Below, one piece after another: positions 24,925 through 36,771 of a stretch of DNA of 64,000 nucleotides. The notes under the pieces are model-generated. The model was not told the DNA's origin and made no database searches. It worked only from the letters and a program-made list of their open reading frames with translations. Source of the stretch: Hymenobacter terricola (GTDB lineage: Bacteria > Bacteroidota > Bacteroidia > Cytophagales > Hymenobacteraceae); assembly GCF_017921975.2 (NCBI RefSeq), contig NZ_JAGEMO020000007.1, positions 248,001 to 312,000 of the forward strand. The letters are read 5' to 3'. A program made the translations under genes and the position numbers. Positions within the stretch are counted from its first letter, which is position 1, and every line of letters starts with the position of its first letter.

Positions 24925-25776
24925 CTATTCGCCCGCCGGAAAGTCGGCCGCATTGCCCACTTCGGCGTATTGCTCCAGCTCTTTGGTGAGGGTGGCAAAC
25001 TTGTCGCGGGCGCCTTTCACGGCCGCTTTGCCCAGCGGCAGGTGCAGGGGCGGGTTTTCCATCTGCACCACGTCGTACATGGCGTGGGCGGCGCGCACCG
25101 GGTCGCCGGGCTGACGGCCGCTGTAGCCCTCAATGCCGCGCAGGTTTTCGCCCACCGTGGGCTGGTAATCGTCGATTTTGGTATTGGCGATGGTCGCCGA
25201 TTCCCCCGCCCATTTGGTGCGGAAGCCGCTAGGCTCGATGTTGGTGACCTTAATCCCCAGCGGCCCCACCTGCTGGCTCAGGCTTTCGCCGATGGCCTCT
25301 AGGGCAAATTTGCTGGCATTGTAGATGCCCACGCCGGGGAAAGTTTTCAGCCCGCCGATGCTGGTGATGTTGAGGATGTGGCCCGAGCGCTGCTTGCGCA
25401 GCTGCGGCAGCACGGCCCGCAGCACGTGCAAGGCGCCAAACACGTTCACGTCGAATTGCCGCTGCACTTCTTCGGCGGGCACTTCTTCGATGCTGCCCAT
25501 GGAGCCGTAGCCGGCATTGTTGACGATGACGTCGAGCTGGCCGAAATGGGCCAGGGCATCGGCCACGGCCGTTTTCACCTGGGCTTCGTCGGTCACGTCG
25601 CACACCACGCCCAGAGTGCGGCCGTCGGCTTTGGCGGTAAATTCGTCGGCTTGCTCGGCTTTGCGGAAGGTGGCGACCACGCGGCCGCCCTTTTCGAGCA
25701 CGTATTCGGCCAGGGCTTCGCCGAAGCCGGACGAGGCCCCGGTGATAAACCAGGTTTGGGGAGTGGAATCAGGCAT
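24925..25776 (-). CDS. short-chain dehydrogenase/reductase
   Basis: 283 residues, classical SDR: cofactor motif TGASSGFG (about 13-20), CDVTD acid motif, NNAGYG, catalytic Ser in LNITSIGG and YNASK (Tyr-x-x-x-Lys). The basic residue FRK after strand 2 suggests NADP(H). The TKWAG and DP(V/T)RAA patterns are common in SDRs annotated as oxidoreductases of unknown substrate. The ATG at 25776 (MPDSTPQTWF) is preferred over the frame-open 25908. Monocistronic. Confidence 0.9.
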   Translation of the reverse strand: MPDSTPQTWFITGASSGFGEALAEYVLEKGGRVVATFRKAEQADEFTAKADGRTLGVVCDVTDEAQVKTAVADALAHFGQLDVIVNNAGYGSMGSIEEVPAEEVQRQFDVNVFGALHVLRAVLPQLRKQRSGHILNITSIGGLKTFPGVGIYNASKFALEAIGESLSQQVGPLGIKVTNIEPSGFRTKWAGESATIANTKIDDYQPTVGENLRGIEGYSGRQPGDPVRAAHAMYDVVQMENPPLHLPLGKAAVKGARDKFATLTKELEQYAEVGNAADFPAGE

Positions 25777-25850
25777 AAAATCAGTCTGTGAAATGGTAGG
25801 TGCTAAGACGGGCTGAAGCAGGAAATTGTTTGCGTTTTGGGCCCGAAACA

Positions 25851-25878
25851 TTGGCTTACTGCCTTTGCCGTACCTTCG
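25851..25878 (+). promoter_or_regulatory. candidate promoter for the secreted esterase
   Basis: TTGG at 25851-25854 and TACCTTCG at 25871-25878 resemble the Bacteroidota -33 and -7 elements (one mismatch in TAnnTTTG) with 16 bp between them, about 45 bp before the ATG. Confidence 0.4.
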
Positions 25879-25923
25879 CGCTCCGCAAATTTTTCCCTTC
25901 CCACCCACTGCTCCGTTTATTCG

Positions 25924-28903
<2,980 letters not shown>

Positions 28904-28929
28904 GCGGCTTCCGTCACGGGCTGTTTCTC

Positions 28930-28968
28930 AAGAAAAAACGTCAGCGAATGCTGACGTTTTTTCTTGAA
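28930..28968. terminator. bidirectional terminator after guaB
   Basis: Perfect 16-bp stem AAGAAAAAACGTCAGC / GCTGACGTTTTTTCTT with a 4-nt loop GAAT. Confidence 0.92.
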
Positions 28969-28988
28969 ACCGGACGGTAACCCCCTCA

Positions 28989-29017
28989 TTGGTTTTGGGC
29001 GCGTGATTGTATCTTGC
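28989..29017 (+). promoter_or_regulatory. candidate promoter for the partner-switching genes
   Basis: TTG (28989-28991) and TATCTTGC (29010-29017) are 18 bp apart and resemble the -33/-7 pair with the last G replaced; the GTG start lies 67 bp further on. Confidence 0.4.
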
Positions 29018-29083
29018 ATGCCGGTTGAGCGTTGGCAACGACGCGACGGGCTGGTATGCTTGTGTTATTCCTAGTTTCTGTCT

Positions 29084-30577
29084 GTGCGTCATCCGCTCCT
29101 GTATCTTGGTTTTTTGCTGGCATTGCTGAGCGGCGGCTTGGTGATGGTCAACCTGTTGGGTCTTGGCGGCGCCGGGGCTCCCCAGTGGATAACCTGGCTG
29201 ATGCTGGCCGCCGACCTGGGCGTGCTGGGCCTGCTGGCCGCGCTGCTGTTCCGGCCCCCGGCGGTGTCAATTGAAAAGGCAACCTCGTTGCGCCGCACCG
29301 AAATCCAGAGTCTGCAGCACCTGGTCCAAATCATCCAGCGCGGCCAAACGTCGGGGGAAGTTTACCGCATTCTCCTCGAATCGGCGGTGCAAACGGTGCA
29401 GGCCGATGCCGCCTGGCTCGACCTCGCACCCGACCACACCGAAGCGGAAACGCCCAACGCCACGCAATACGTCAATTTGGCGCCGGGCCAGGCCGACGAG
29501 TTGCGGAAGCTCCTCAATCTCCACAACCTGCCTGAGGGCGAATTCATTACGAATGACCTAAACCTCCGGGCTGGGTTCGAAGGCTTGCCGCAGAAATTTC
29601 GTTCGCTGCTGCAGCTGCCCTTGCGCGGCATGCACTTCACTTACGGTATGCTGCACCTGCTCAAAGTTGAGCCGCACACCTTCGTTACCGAAGACCTCAG
29701 CGTTCTGCAAACATTCACCAGCCAGGCCGTGCTCAGCATCGAAAACCTGGAGCTGGTGCGCACCTCGCTGGCCAACCAACGCACCCAGGAGGAACTCAAG
29801 ATTGCCTCCCAGGTCCAGGATAGCCTCATCCCGAAGAATCTGCCGACGGATAACTGGTTTGACATCAGCTCGCATTCGCTGGCAGCAAAGGAAGTGGGCG
29901 GCGACTTCTACGACTTTCTGCACCTGCCGGGCCGGCGGCTGGCCGTCATCATCGGCGACGTGAGTGGCAAGGGCGTGACGGCCGCTTTCCACATGGCCCA
30001 GATGAAAGGAATTTTCCACTCGCTGATGCAGGAAAATCCCCTGGCCAAGAACGAGCGCGACAAATTCCCGGTCCCCAGCAAGTTCATGGCGCAGGCCAAC
30101 ACGGCCCTCATCCACTGCCTGGAAAAGTCGTCGTTCATCACCTCTTCGCTCTACATCATTGATTATGAGCAGGGAGGCTTCGTCTTTGCCCGCGCTGGGC
30201 ACTGCCACACGCTCTACTACCACGCCCTGCGCGAGGAAGTATTCTACTTCGAATCGCAGGGCCTCGGCCTCGGCATCATCCGCAACGAGAGCTACGAGAA
30301 GCACATCAAAAACCAGTTTTACGACTACAGCCCCGGCGACGTGATGGTGATTTACACCGACGGCATCGTGGAAGCCCGTGGCGGCACCGGCACTGACGAG
30401 TACGGCGAGGACCGCCTCAAACTGCGCCTCGAAGAAAGTTATTTTCAGGAAGCCGATGACATCAAAAACTTCATCCTCGAGGACTTGAACGCCTTCACGC
30501 AGGGCTTTCCCATCCACGACGACCAGACGCTGCTCGTCATTAAATTCAAATCGGCCCAACCCCCACCGTTGGCCTGA
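29084..30577 (+). CDS. membrane GAF-SpoIIE PP2C-type serine phosphatase
   Basis: 497 residues: two N-terminal membrane spans (about 5-27 and 38-57), a GAF sensor domain (about 90-228), a short coiled segment (LANQRTQEELKIASQVQDSL) and a SpoIIE/RsbU-type PP2C domain with metal motifs VGGDFYD (271-277) and GDVSGKGV (291-298), FARAGHCHTLYY and DGIVEARG. Such phosphatases remove phosphate from STAS anti-anti-sigma proteins. The next gene encodes a STAS protein 15 bp downstream and the third an HATPase, so this is the sensor-effector of a partner switch. Start GTG at 29084 fits. Confidence 0.92.
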   Translation: MRHPLLYLGFLLALLSGGLVMVNLLGLGGAGAPQWITWLMLAADLGVLGLLAALLFRPPAVSIEKATSLRRTEIQSLQHLVQIIQRGQTSGEVYRILLESAVQTVQADAAWLDLAPDHTEAETPNATQYVNLAPGQADELRKLLNLHNLPEGEFITNDLNLRAGFEGLPQKFRSLLQLPLRGMHFTYGMLHLLKVEPHTFVTEDLSVLQTFTSQAVLSIENLELVRTSLANQRTQEELKIASQVQDSLIPKNLPTDNWFDISSHSLAAKEVGGDFYDFLHLPGRRLAVIIGDVSGKGVTAAFHMAQMKGIFHSLMQENPLAKNERDKFPVPSKFMAQANTALIHCLEKSSFITSSLYIIDYEQGGFVFARAGHCHTLYYHALREEVFYFESQGLGLGIIRNESYEKHIKNQFYDYSPGDVMVIYTDGIVEARGGTGTDEYGEDRLKLRLEESYFQEADDIKNFILEDLNAFTQGFPIHDDQTLLVIKFKSAQPPPLA

Positions 30578-30592
30578 CGTATCGCCCTCATT

Positions 30593-30922
30593 ATGAAAGT
30601 TACCGCTCAACCCTCCGCCGATACCCTCACCCTCTTGCTCGATGGTGAGCTGGACGCTAGTTCCGCCATTGTCCTTGATACTGAATTAGCAAAACCCGAC
30701 ATTTTAAATTTCCACAAGGTGCTCATCGATTGCGCCAAGCTCAGCTACATTTCCTCGGCGGGCCTGGGCGTATTTATTTCGCACCTCCAGCGCTTCCAGG
30801 ATGCCAACGTGAAGCTGGTGTTTTTTAACATGCAGGAAAAAGTGTTCAACGTGTTCGAAATTCTGGGTCTGGATGCCTTGATGACCATTGTTCCCAGCGC
30901 CACCGAAGCCGAAGCCGCTTAA
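30593..30922 (+). CDS. STAS-domain anti-sigma factor antagonist
   Basis: 109 residues, one STAS domain: LTLLLDGELDASSA, FHKVLIDCAKLSYISSAGLGVFISHLQ with Ser55 in the position of the phosphorylated serine of SpoIIAA/RsbV, and VKLVFFNMQEKVFNVFEILGLD. In its unphosphorylated state it should bind the HATPase kinase encoded next; the upstream PP2C would reactivate it. The operon is tight on the 5' side; 107 bp with a palindrome separates it from the next gene. Confidence 0.93.
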   Translation: MKVTAQPSADTLTLLLDGELDASSAIVLDTELAKPDILNFHKVLIDCAKLSYISSAGLGVFISHLQRFQDANVKLVFFNMQEKVFNVFEILGLDALMTIVPSATEAEAA

Positions 30923-30925
30923 TTT

Positions 30926-31024
30926 AATTATGAGTTAAGAATTATAAGTTATGAGTTGAAATTGCCTACCGGCTGTCTTTAACTCCTTTTTCAACTTATA
31001 ATTCATACCCCATAATTCATAATT
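30926..31024. repeat. family D AT-rich palindrome (AATTATGAGTT...)
   Basis: Left arm AATTATGAGTTAAGAATTA..., right arm ...CATAATTCATAATT, pairing imperfectly over about 35 nt each. It is strikingly AT-rich against the GC-rich genome and fills the gap between the STAS gene and the HATPase gene. Confidence 0.75.
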
Positions 31025-31029
31025 CCTCT

Positions 31030-31443
31030 ATGAAGTCGGTCCTCCGCATTGCCTGTTCCCGTCGCCACCTCCAGCAGGTGCGGGACTTCGTGCGGAATTA
31101 CCTCAGCAGCCGGCAGTTGTCCGAAGTGACGGTGAACCAAGTGGTGCTGGCTGTGGACGAAGTGGTGGCCAATTTCATCATTCACGCCAATGGCGAGGAC
31201 GAAAACCAGTTTCTGGATTTGGAATTGGCCATTAATGAGCACGACCTGAACGTGGAAATTGCCGACCACGGCGACACCATCTTCCTGCCAGGGGCCCACC
31301 AAAGCCCCGACCTGCGCGACTACATCCGCCAGGGCCGCAAAGGCGGCATGGGCATGACCCTGGTGAATCGACTCATGGACCGGGTCGAATTCTTCACGCG
31401 TGGCAACCACACCGTTTGCCACCTGAGCAAGCATTTGGCGTAA
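31030..31443 (+). CDS. anti-sigma regulatory HATPase (RsbW/SpoIIAB-like)
   Basis: 137 residues: VNQVVLAVDEVVANFIIHAN is the N box (Glu and Asn for Mg-ATP), NVEIADHGDTIF the G1 region and GRKGGMGMTLVNRLMDRVEF the G2 box and lid. GHKL kinases of this type phosphorylate STAS partners and hold a sigma or other target protein. No sigma gene adjoins the cluster, so the output is unknown and may not be a sigma factor. The ATG at 31030 follows the family D palindrome. Confidence 0.9.
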   Translation: MKSVLRIACSRRHLQQVRDFVRNYLSSRQLSEVTVNQVVLAVDEVVANFIIHANGEDENQFLDLELAINEHDLNVEIADHGDTIFLPGAHQSPDLRDYIRQGRKGGMGMTLVNRLMDRVEFFTRGNHTVCHLSKHLA

Positions 31444-31467
31444 AAAAACCAGAAGCAGAACAGTAGC

Positions 31468-31509
31468 AAAAGGACGTCCGGCTGTGCGCAGTTGGGCGTC
31501 CTTTTTTTT
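31468..31509 (+). terminator. intrinsic terminator
   Basis: AAAAGGACGTCC pairs with GGCGTCCTTTT (one G-T mismatch), followed by a run of T, 25 bp after the HATPase stop. Confidence 0.8.
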
Positions 31510-31634
31510 GGCCTGACCATCTGACCGTTCATTTGCTTATTTCCCCCCGGAAATTAGTTAATTTCGCACCGGTAATTTTATGCCCGCGTCGCTTGCTTCT
31601 TCTTACCCGGCGCGCTCGTCTCCTTCATCGTTAT

Positions 31635-33953
31635 ATGCACAAACGCATTTTGTACGCCGGCGCTGCCGTCGTCACGCTGCTGGCTGGCTGCCAGGCTTCT
31701 AAACCCGCCGCAACCACTGCTTCGACCGCTACCACCTCCGGCCCCGCTGTCGAAACGCTGGGCACCTACCCGGTGCCAGCCAACGAGTTTGCCTACGTGT
31801 ACCGCAAGAACAACAGCACTGCGGCCGACTACGGCACCCGCCAAAGCGTGACCGATTACCTGGACCTGTACACGAATTTCCGCCTCAAGGTGCTGGAAGC
31901 AGAGCAGAAAGGCCTCGATACCACGCAGGCCTTTAAGCGGGAACTGGACGGCTACCGCCAACAGCTGGCTCAGCCGTACCTGACCGAGAAAAGCGTGACC
32001 GACCAGCTGGTGCGCGAGGCCTACGACCGCATGAGCCAGGAGGTGAATGCCTCGCACATCCTCATCCGGGTAGCACCCGATGCCACGCCGCAGGACACGC
32101 TGGCCGCCTACCAGAAGATTGATAAAATCCGCCAACAGGTGCTGGCCGGGGCTGATTTTGCCCAGCTGGCCCGCACCCAAAGCGAAGACCCTTCGGCCAA
32201 AGAAAACGCTGGCAAGCTGGGCTACTTCACGGCCATGCAGATGGTGTACCCGTTCGAGTCGGCGGCCTACAAAACGCCGGTGGGCCAGGTTTCGGCCCCC
32301 ATTCGCACGCGTTTCGGCTACCACATCATCAAGGTGAATGATAAGCGGGCCGCGCAGGGCGAAATCAAGGTGGCCCACCTCATGATTCGGATGAATGCCA
32401 ACGCCGCCAAGGCCGACTCGCTCACCGCCAAGAAAAAAATCGACGAGTTGTACAGCCGCCTGAAGAAGGGCGAGAACTGGGATAAGCTCGTGGCGCAGTT
32501 CTCGGAAGACGCCGGCTCGGCGGCCAATGGCGGGGAATTGCCGCCCTTCGGCACGGGCCGCATGATTCCCTCGTTTGAGGAAGTGGCATTTAAGCTCCAA
32601 AAACCCGGCGACATCGCCGCGCCGGTGCAGACGCCGTACGGCTGGCACATCATCAAGCTGATTGAGCGCCAGCCGGTGGCCAAGTTCGCCGATGTGGAAT
32701 CATCCCTGAAAAGCAAAGTAGCCAAGGATTCGCGCTCGGAGCTGAACAAAGCGGCTTTCCTGAAGCGCGTGCGCCAGGAAGACCAGTTCGTGGAAGTGCC
32801 GGCGGCCAAAACCTACGCCTTCAGCAAAGCCGACACCGCGCTGGTAGCCGGCCGCTATAAGTACATGGCTCCGGCCGCCACGGCCAAGCCCGCAAAAGGT
32901 GCCATAAGTGACAATGCGGCCTTGTTCACCATCAAAGGCAAGCCGTATTCGGTAAAAGACTACCTGACGTATGTGCAGCAGAACCAGCGGCCCCGCACGG
33001 GCGCCCAGCCCAGCTTCGCTATGCAGCAGCTCTACGACCAGTACGTGGAGCAGTCGCTGACCGAGTTCGAAAAGAACAGCCTCGAAACCAAATACGAGGA
33101 CTACCGCATGCTGGTGAAGGAGTACCGCGACGGCATCCTGCTCTTCCAGTTGATGGACGAGAAAGTGTGGAGCAAAGCCATTGAGGACACCGTGGGCCTG
33201 AAGAAATACTTCGCCGACAACCAGGCCAAGTACCAGTGGGACCAGCGTGTGCAGGGCACTGTCATTAGCGCCGCTACGCCTGCGCTGCTGGCCCGCGCTC
33301 AGAAAGAGCTGAAAGCTGGTCGCTTTGCGGTCACCAAAGGCGTTTCGAAAGCGGTACAGTTTACCTCGGGCACGGCCTTTCCCAGCAAGCTTGGCAACAT
33401 GGCCCTGGATGAGATGGCCAAGCGCATGCTGCAGGATACGCTGAGCCGCGTCACCTTCACGGGCCGGGCCAGGAAAGGCGAAAAAGCCGGCCTGGCCGCC
33501 GCCCGCGCCGATTCGGTTGCGCGCTATCTGCGCCGCCGCGGCGTTTCGGCCCGCCGCATCAGCAAAGTGGTGCAAAAGACGTCGGCCGCCGATGCCAGCG
33601 CCCAGATTGCGCTGGTGAGTGGCAGCCCTACCGCCATCGAAGCCGGACTGAACGAGCAAAACCCGTTGTCGGTGCAAATCACCCAGAAGGTTTTCCAGAA
33701 AGGTGACAACAAAGCCGTGGACGACCTGATGACCAAGGGTCCTGGCACGTACAATGTGCAGAAAGACGGCCGCTACTACGCCGTAACCATCGATAAAGTG
33801 CTGCCCGCCGGCCCCAAATCGCTGGCCGAAGCCCGCGGCCAGGCCACTTCTGACTACCAAACCTATCTGGAAAAGGAATGGATTGGCCAGATGCGCGCCG
33901 CCCGCCCGGTGAAGGTAAACGAAACCGAGGTGAATAAGCTGATAACGAAGTAA
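31635..33953 (+). CDS. periplasmic PpiC-type peptidylprolyl isomerase lipoprotein
   Basis: 772 residues. Signal peptide with lipobox LLAGC (MHKRILYAGAAVVTLLAGCQ), so probably lipid-anchored. Two parvulin domains: VNASHILIRVAPDAT ... GYHIIKV and IKVAHLMIRMNAN ... GWHIIKLIE, each with the FAQLA/EDxxS-type strand order, and a long C-terminal chaperone-like region with several Lys/Ala-rich helices. Parvulins turn proline peptide bonds and help outer-membrane protein assembly. The ATG at 31635 was preferred to 31533, where the added residues read as non-coding. A SurA-like gene follows. Confidence 0.9.
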   Translation: MHKRILYAGAAVVTLLAGCQASKPAATTASTATTSGPAVETLGTYPVPANEFAYVYRKNNSTAADYGTRQSVTDYLDLYTNFRLKVLEAEQKGLDTTQAFKRELDGYRQQLAQPYLTEKSVTDQLVREAYDRMSQEVNASHILIRVAPDATPQDTLAAYQKIDKIRQQVLAGADFAQLARTQSEDPSAKENAGKLGYFTAMQMVYPFESAAYKTPVGQVSAPIRTRFGYHIIKVNDKRAAQGEIKVAHLMIRMNANAAKADSLTAKKKIDELYSRLKKGENWDKLVAQFSEDAGSAANGGELPPFGTGRMIPSFEEVAFKLQKPGDIAAPVQTPYGWHIIKLIERQPVAKFADVESSLKSKVAKDSRSELNKAAFLKRVRQEDQFVEVPAAKTYAFSKADTALVAGRYKYMAPAATAKPAKGAISDNAALFTIKGKPYSVKDYLTYVQQNQRPRTGAQPSFAMQQLYDQYVEQSLTEFEKNSLETKYEDYRMLVKEYRDGILLFQLMDEKVWSKAIEDTVGLKKYFADNQAKYQWDQRVQGTVISAATPALLARAQKELKAGRFAVTKGVSKAVQFTSGTAFPSKLGNMALDEMAKRMLQDTLSRVTFTGRARKGEKAGLAAARADSVARYLRRRGVSARRISKVVQKTSAADASAQIALVSGSPTAIEAGLNEQNPLSVQITQKVFQKGDNKAVDDLMTKGPGTYNVQKDGRYYAVTIDKVLPAGPKSLAEARGQATSDYQTYLEKEWIGQMRAARPVKVNETEVNKLITK

Positions 33954-33964
33954 TCAGCTTGCGG

Positions 33965-34034
33965 TTAACAGTGAGCACCTATCAGTGAGCAAGAGGCCGA
34001 AAGGGGTTGCTCACTGATAGGTGCTCACTGTTAA
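33965..34034. repeat. family B palindrome, perfect 28-nt arms
   Basis: Arms 33965-33992 (TTAACAGTGAGCACCTATC...) and 34007-34034 are exact reverse complements, 14-nt loop. It starts 12 bp after the stop of the PpiC gene, placed like a 3' hairpin but with no T tract. Confidence 0.92.
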
Positions 34035-34186
34035 CTGTTTTGAGCCTGCAACCTTCCGGGCGGGGCGATGCTCCTTGTTTTTGTCTGCCAACGGATTTAT
34101 CGTGAAATTTGTGGGCCCGGTTGTGTGTTAAGCACGCACGGACCAAACTCCGGCACCGTGCCATTGGGTTTATATAGAACTACTCT

Positions 34187-35578
34187 ATGCTTGTTAAAGT
34201 GAATCGCATCGCGGCGTTGGCCCTGCTTACGTTGCTGCTGCTACTGGGCTTTGCGCCCGCGTCCCGGGCCCAGTTGGGCATTAGCCGGCCCAAAGGCCAG
34301 CAGCTGCTGGACGGTATTATTGTGAAAGTGGACAACCAGATTGTGCTCCGCTCCGAAGTGGAGCTCATCTACGCTCAGGAAGCAGCCCGCGCGGAGGGCA
34401 AACCCTTGCCGCCGGACCTGAAATGCAAAATCCTGCAAAGCCTGGTGCTGAACAAGCTGATGCTGGCCCGCGCCGAAGTTGACTCCGTGACCGTGACCGA
34501 CCAGCAGGTGAACAGCGAAGTTGACCGCCGCATGGCCTATTTCGTGCAGCAAATCGGTTCAGAAAAACGCCTGGAAGAGCAGTACAACAAGCCAATTAAG
34601 TCGCTGAAAGATGATTTGCGGCCGCAAATCAGGGACCAGCTCACGCAGCAGAAAATGCAGGAAACCATCACCGGCAAGGTGACGGTGACCCCGCGCGAGG
34701 TGGCCCAGTACTTCACCAAAGTGCCCAAGGACAGCCTGCCCTACTTCAGCACCGAAGTGGAAGTGGGCCAGATTGTGGTACCGGCGCAGGTGAATGAGAA
34801 GGCCAAACAGGCCGCCATTGCCAAGCTGAACGACCTGCGGGCGCAGGTGCTGGCCGGGGCTGATTTCGCCACTCTCGCCAAGGCCAATTCGGAAGACCCG
34901 GGCTCGGCGAAGGAAGGCGGTTACCTGGGCTTTTTCAAGCGGGGCGAGCTGGTGCCGGAGTACGAAGCGGCGTCGATGAAGCTGGAGCCGGGGCAGATGT
35001 CGCCCGTGGTGCAGTCGCAGTTCGGCTTCCACCTGATTCAGTTTATTGAGCGCAAGGGCAACACGTATTCGACGCGCCACATCCTGCTCAAGCCCGAAAC
35101 CGGCACCGCCGATGCCGGCGCCTCGGCCACCTTGCTCACCAAGCTGCGCCGCCAAATCCTGTCCGACAGCATCAGCTTTGCCAAGGCGGCCAAGGACAAT
35201 TCCTCGGATAAGAGCAGCAGCAGCAACGGCGGCCTGCTCCAGAACCGCCAGGACAACGGCTCGCGCCTGCCCCTCGACAAGCTCGACCCGGCCATCTTCT
35301 TCACCATCGACACCATGAAGGTGGGCCACATCACGCCACCCCTGCCCTACCGCACCGACGACGGCAAGGACGCCATGCGCATTCTCTGGCTGAAATCGAA
35401 CACCCCGCCCCACCAGGCCAACCTGAACCAGGACTACCAGAAAATTGCCGCCGCTGCCCTGAACGAGAAGCGCAACAAGGCGCTGGATGAGTGGTTTCTG
35501 AAGAACCGGGGCACGGTGTACCTCGAAATCGCCCCGGAATATGCCCAGTGCAAGGTGCTGGACGTGGCGGAGAAGTAG
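34187..35578 (+). CDS. SurA-like peptidylprolyl isomerase
   Basis: 463 residues: signal peptide (ALALLTLLLLLGFAPASRAQ), SurA N-terminal domain with LDGIIVKVDNQIVLRSEVEL (about 41-60), long helices binding client proteins, and two parvulin domains (FSTEVEVGQIVVP ... GFHLIQFIE and TYSTRHILLKPETG ... DAMRILWLK). The second may be inactive or chaperone-only. Likely a periplasmic escort for outer-membrane proteins; gene order PpiC, SurA, MoxR is common in this group. Confidence 0.92.
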   Translation: MLVKVNRIAALALLTLLLLLGFAPASRAQLGISRPKGQQLLDGIIVKVDNQIVLRSEVELIYAQEAARAEGKPLPPDLKCKILQSLVLNKLMLARAEVDSVTVTDQQVNSEVDRRMAYFVQQIGSEKRLEEQYNKPIKSLKDDLRPQIRDQLTQQKMQETITGKVTVTPREVAQYFTKVPKDSLPYFSTEVEVGQIVVPAQVNEKAKQAAIAKLNDLRAQVLAGADFATLAKANSEDPGSAKEGGYLGFFKRGELVPEYEAASMKLEPGQMSPVVQSQFGFHLIQFIERKGNTYSTRHILLKPETGTADAGASATLLTKLRRQILSDSISFAKAAKDNSSDKSSSSNGGLLQNRQDNGSRLPLDKLDPAIFFTIDTMKVGHITPPLPYRTDDGKDAMRILWLKSNTPPHQANLNQDYQKIAAAALNEKRNKALDEWFLKNRGTVYLEIAPEYAQCKVLDVAEK

Positions 35579-35581
35579 ATT

Positions 35582-35677
35582 AGTTGTTGGTTGCTCGTTG
35601 TCAGTTGTCAGTTTGTTCTAACAGTTGAATTTCGAGCTGCTTTGACTACCAACTGACAACGAACAACTGACAACCAA
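35582..35677. repeat. family C palindrome between surA-like and moxR-like genes
   Basis: GTTGGTTGCTCGTTGTCAGT on the left and ACTGACAACGAACAACTGAC on the right pair across a central spacer; the right arm ends at the MoxR ATG. Confidence 0.75.
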
Positions 35678-36634
35678 ATGACGAACGACAAAGAAGCCGC
35701 CGATGCCCTGGCCGCCTCCTTCCAGAAGCTGCGCCAGGAAATCGGCAAAGTCATCGTGGGGCAGGACGAAGTGGTGCGGCTGGTGCTCACCGCCGTGTTT
35801 TCGCAAGGCCACAGCTTGCTGGTGGGCGTGCCCGGCCTGGCCAAAACCCTGCTGATTCAGACCATTGCCGACTCGCTGGACTTGTCGTTCAACCGCATTC
35901 AGTTCACGCCCGATTTGATGCCTTCGGACATCGTGGGCTCGGAAACGATGAACCAGCAGCGGGATTTTCACTTCGTGAAAGGCCCCATCTTCGCCAACAT
36001 CATTCTGGCCGATGAAATTAACCGGACGCCGCCCAAAACCCAGGCGGCCCTGCTGGAATCGATGCAGGAATACGCTGTGACGGTGGCCGGGCAGCGCTAC
36101 CCCTTGCAGCGCCCGTTTTTTGTGCTGGCCACCCAAAATCCCATCGAGCAGGAAGGCACCTACCCCCTGCCCGAGGCGCAGCTCGACCGCTTCATGTTCA
36201 ACATTGAGCTGGGCTACCCCACGTATGCCGAGGAATTGAACATCGTGAAGCAAACGACTTCCGACCGCAAGCAAACCGTTAATAAAGTCCTGCACGCGGC
36301 CGATATCCAGGCTTTCCAAGAGTTGGTGCGCCGCGTGCCGGTGGCCGATAACGTGGTGGAATACGCCGTGAGCCTCGTGCACAAAACCCGCCCCGGCACT
36401 GAGCGCGCCGCCCCCCGCGCCACCCAGCTGCTGGAGTGGGGAGCCGGGCCGCGCGCCTCGCAGCACCTCATCGTGGGGGCCAAGTGCAATGCCCTGCTCA
36501 ACGGCAAGTATTCGCCCGATATTGAAGACGTGCGCGCCGTGGCGGTGCCCATTCTGCGCCACCGCCTCGTGCGCAACTTCAAAGCCGAAGCCGAAGGCAT
36601 CGGCGTGGAGCAGATTGTAAAAGAGCTGTTATAA
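35678..36634 (+). CDS. MoxR-family AAA+ ATPase
   Basis: 318 residues: Walker A GVPGLAKT (50-57), Walker B LADEINRTPP with the typical ALLESMQEYAVTV, sensor 1 ATQNPIEQEGTYPLPEAQLDRF and a C-terminal helical lid (APRATQLLEWGAGPRASQHLI). MoxR ATPases act as chaperones with VWA-domain partners in assembling complexes or metal centres. No VWA gene lies inside the window next to it; the short protein downstream is the only neighbour. Cytoplasmic. Confidence 0.93.
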   Translation: MTNDKEAADALAASFQKLRQEIGKVIVGQDEVVRLVLTAVFSQGHSLLVGVPGLAKTLLIQTIADSLDLSFNRIQFTPDLMPSDIVGSETMNQQRDFHFVKGPIFANIILADEINRTPPKTQAALLESMQEYAVTVAGQRYPLQRPFFVLATQNPIEQEGTYPLPEAQLDRFMFNIELGYPTYAEELNIVKQTTSDRKQTVNKVLHAADIQAFQELVRRVPVADNVVEYAVSLVHKTRPGTERAAPRATQLLEWGAGPRASQHLIVGAKCNALLNGKYSPDIEDVRAVAVPILRHRLVRNFKAEAEGIGVEQIVKELL

Positions 36635-36651
36635 GAATGAAATTTACGGGG

Positions 36652-36751
36652 ACGTCATGCTGAGCTAGCCGAAGCATCTCTACTGCGCAACTAATCTCAT
36701 CAAGTGAATTACTCTCGTGGTAGAGATGCTTCGGCAAGCTCAGCATGACGT
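36652..36751. repeat. family A palindrome, copy 3
   Basis: Arms ACGTCATGCTGAGCTAGCCG... and its mirror pair over 31 nt with one mismatch; 18 bp after the MoxR stop. The right arm contains an ATG that would only extend the next gene artificially. Confidence 0.88.
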
Positions 36752-36771
36752 TCTTTTTGCCCCTACCCAAT

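Noticed and set aside
31533..31634. Upstream start of the PpiC gene
   Set aside because: Residues before 31635 read as Arg/Leu-rich noise, while the ATG at 31635 opens a clean lipoprotein signal.
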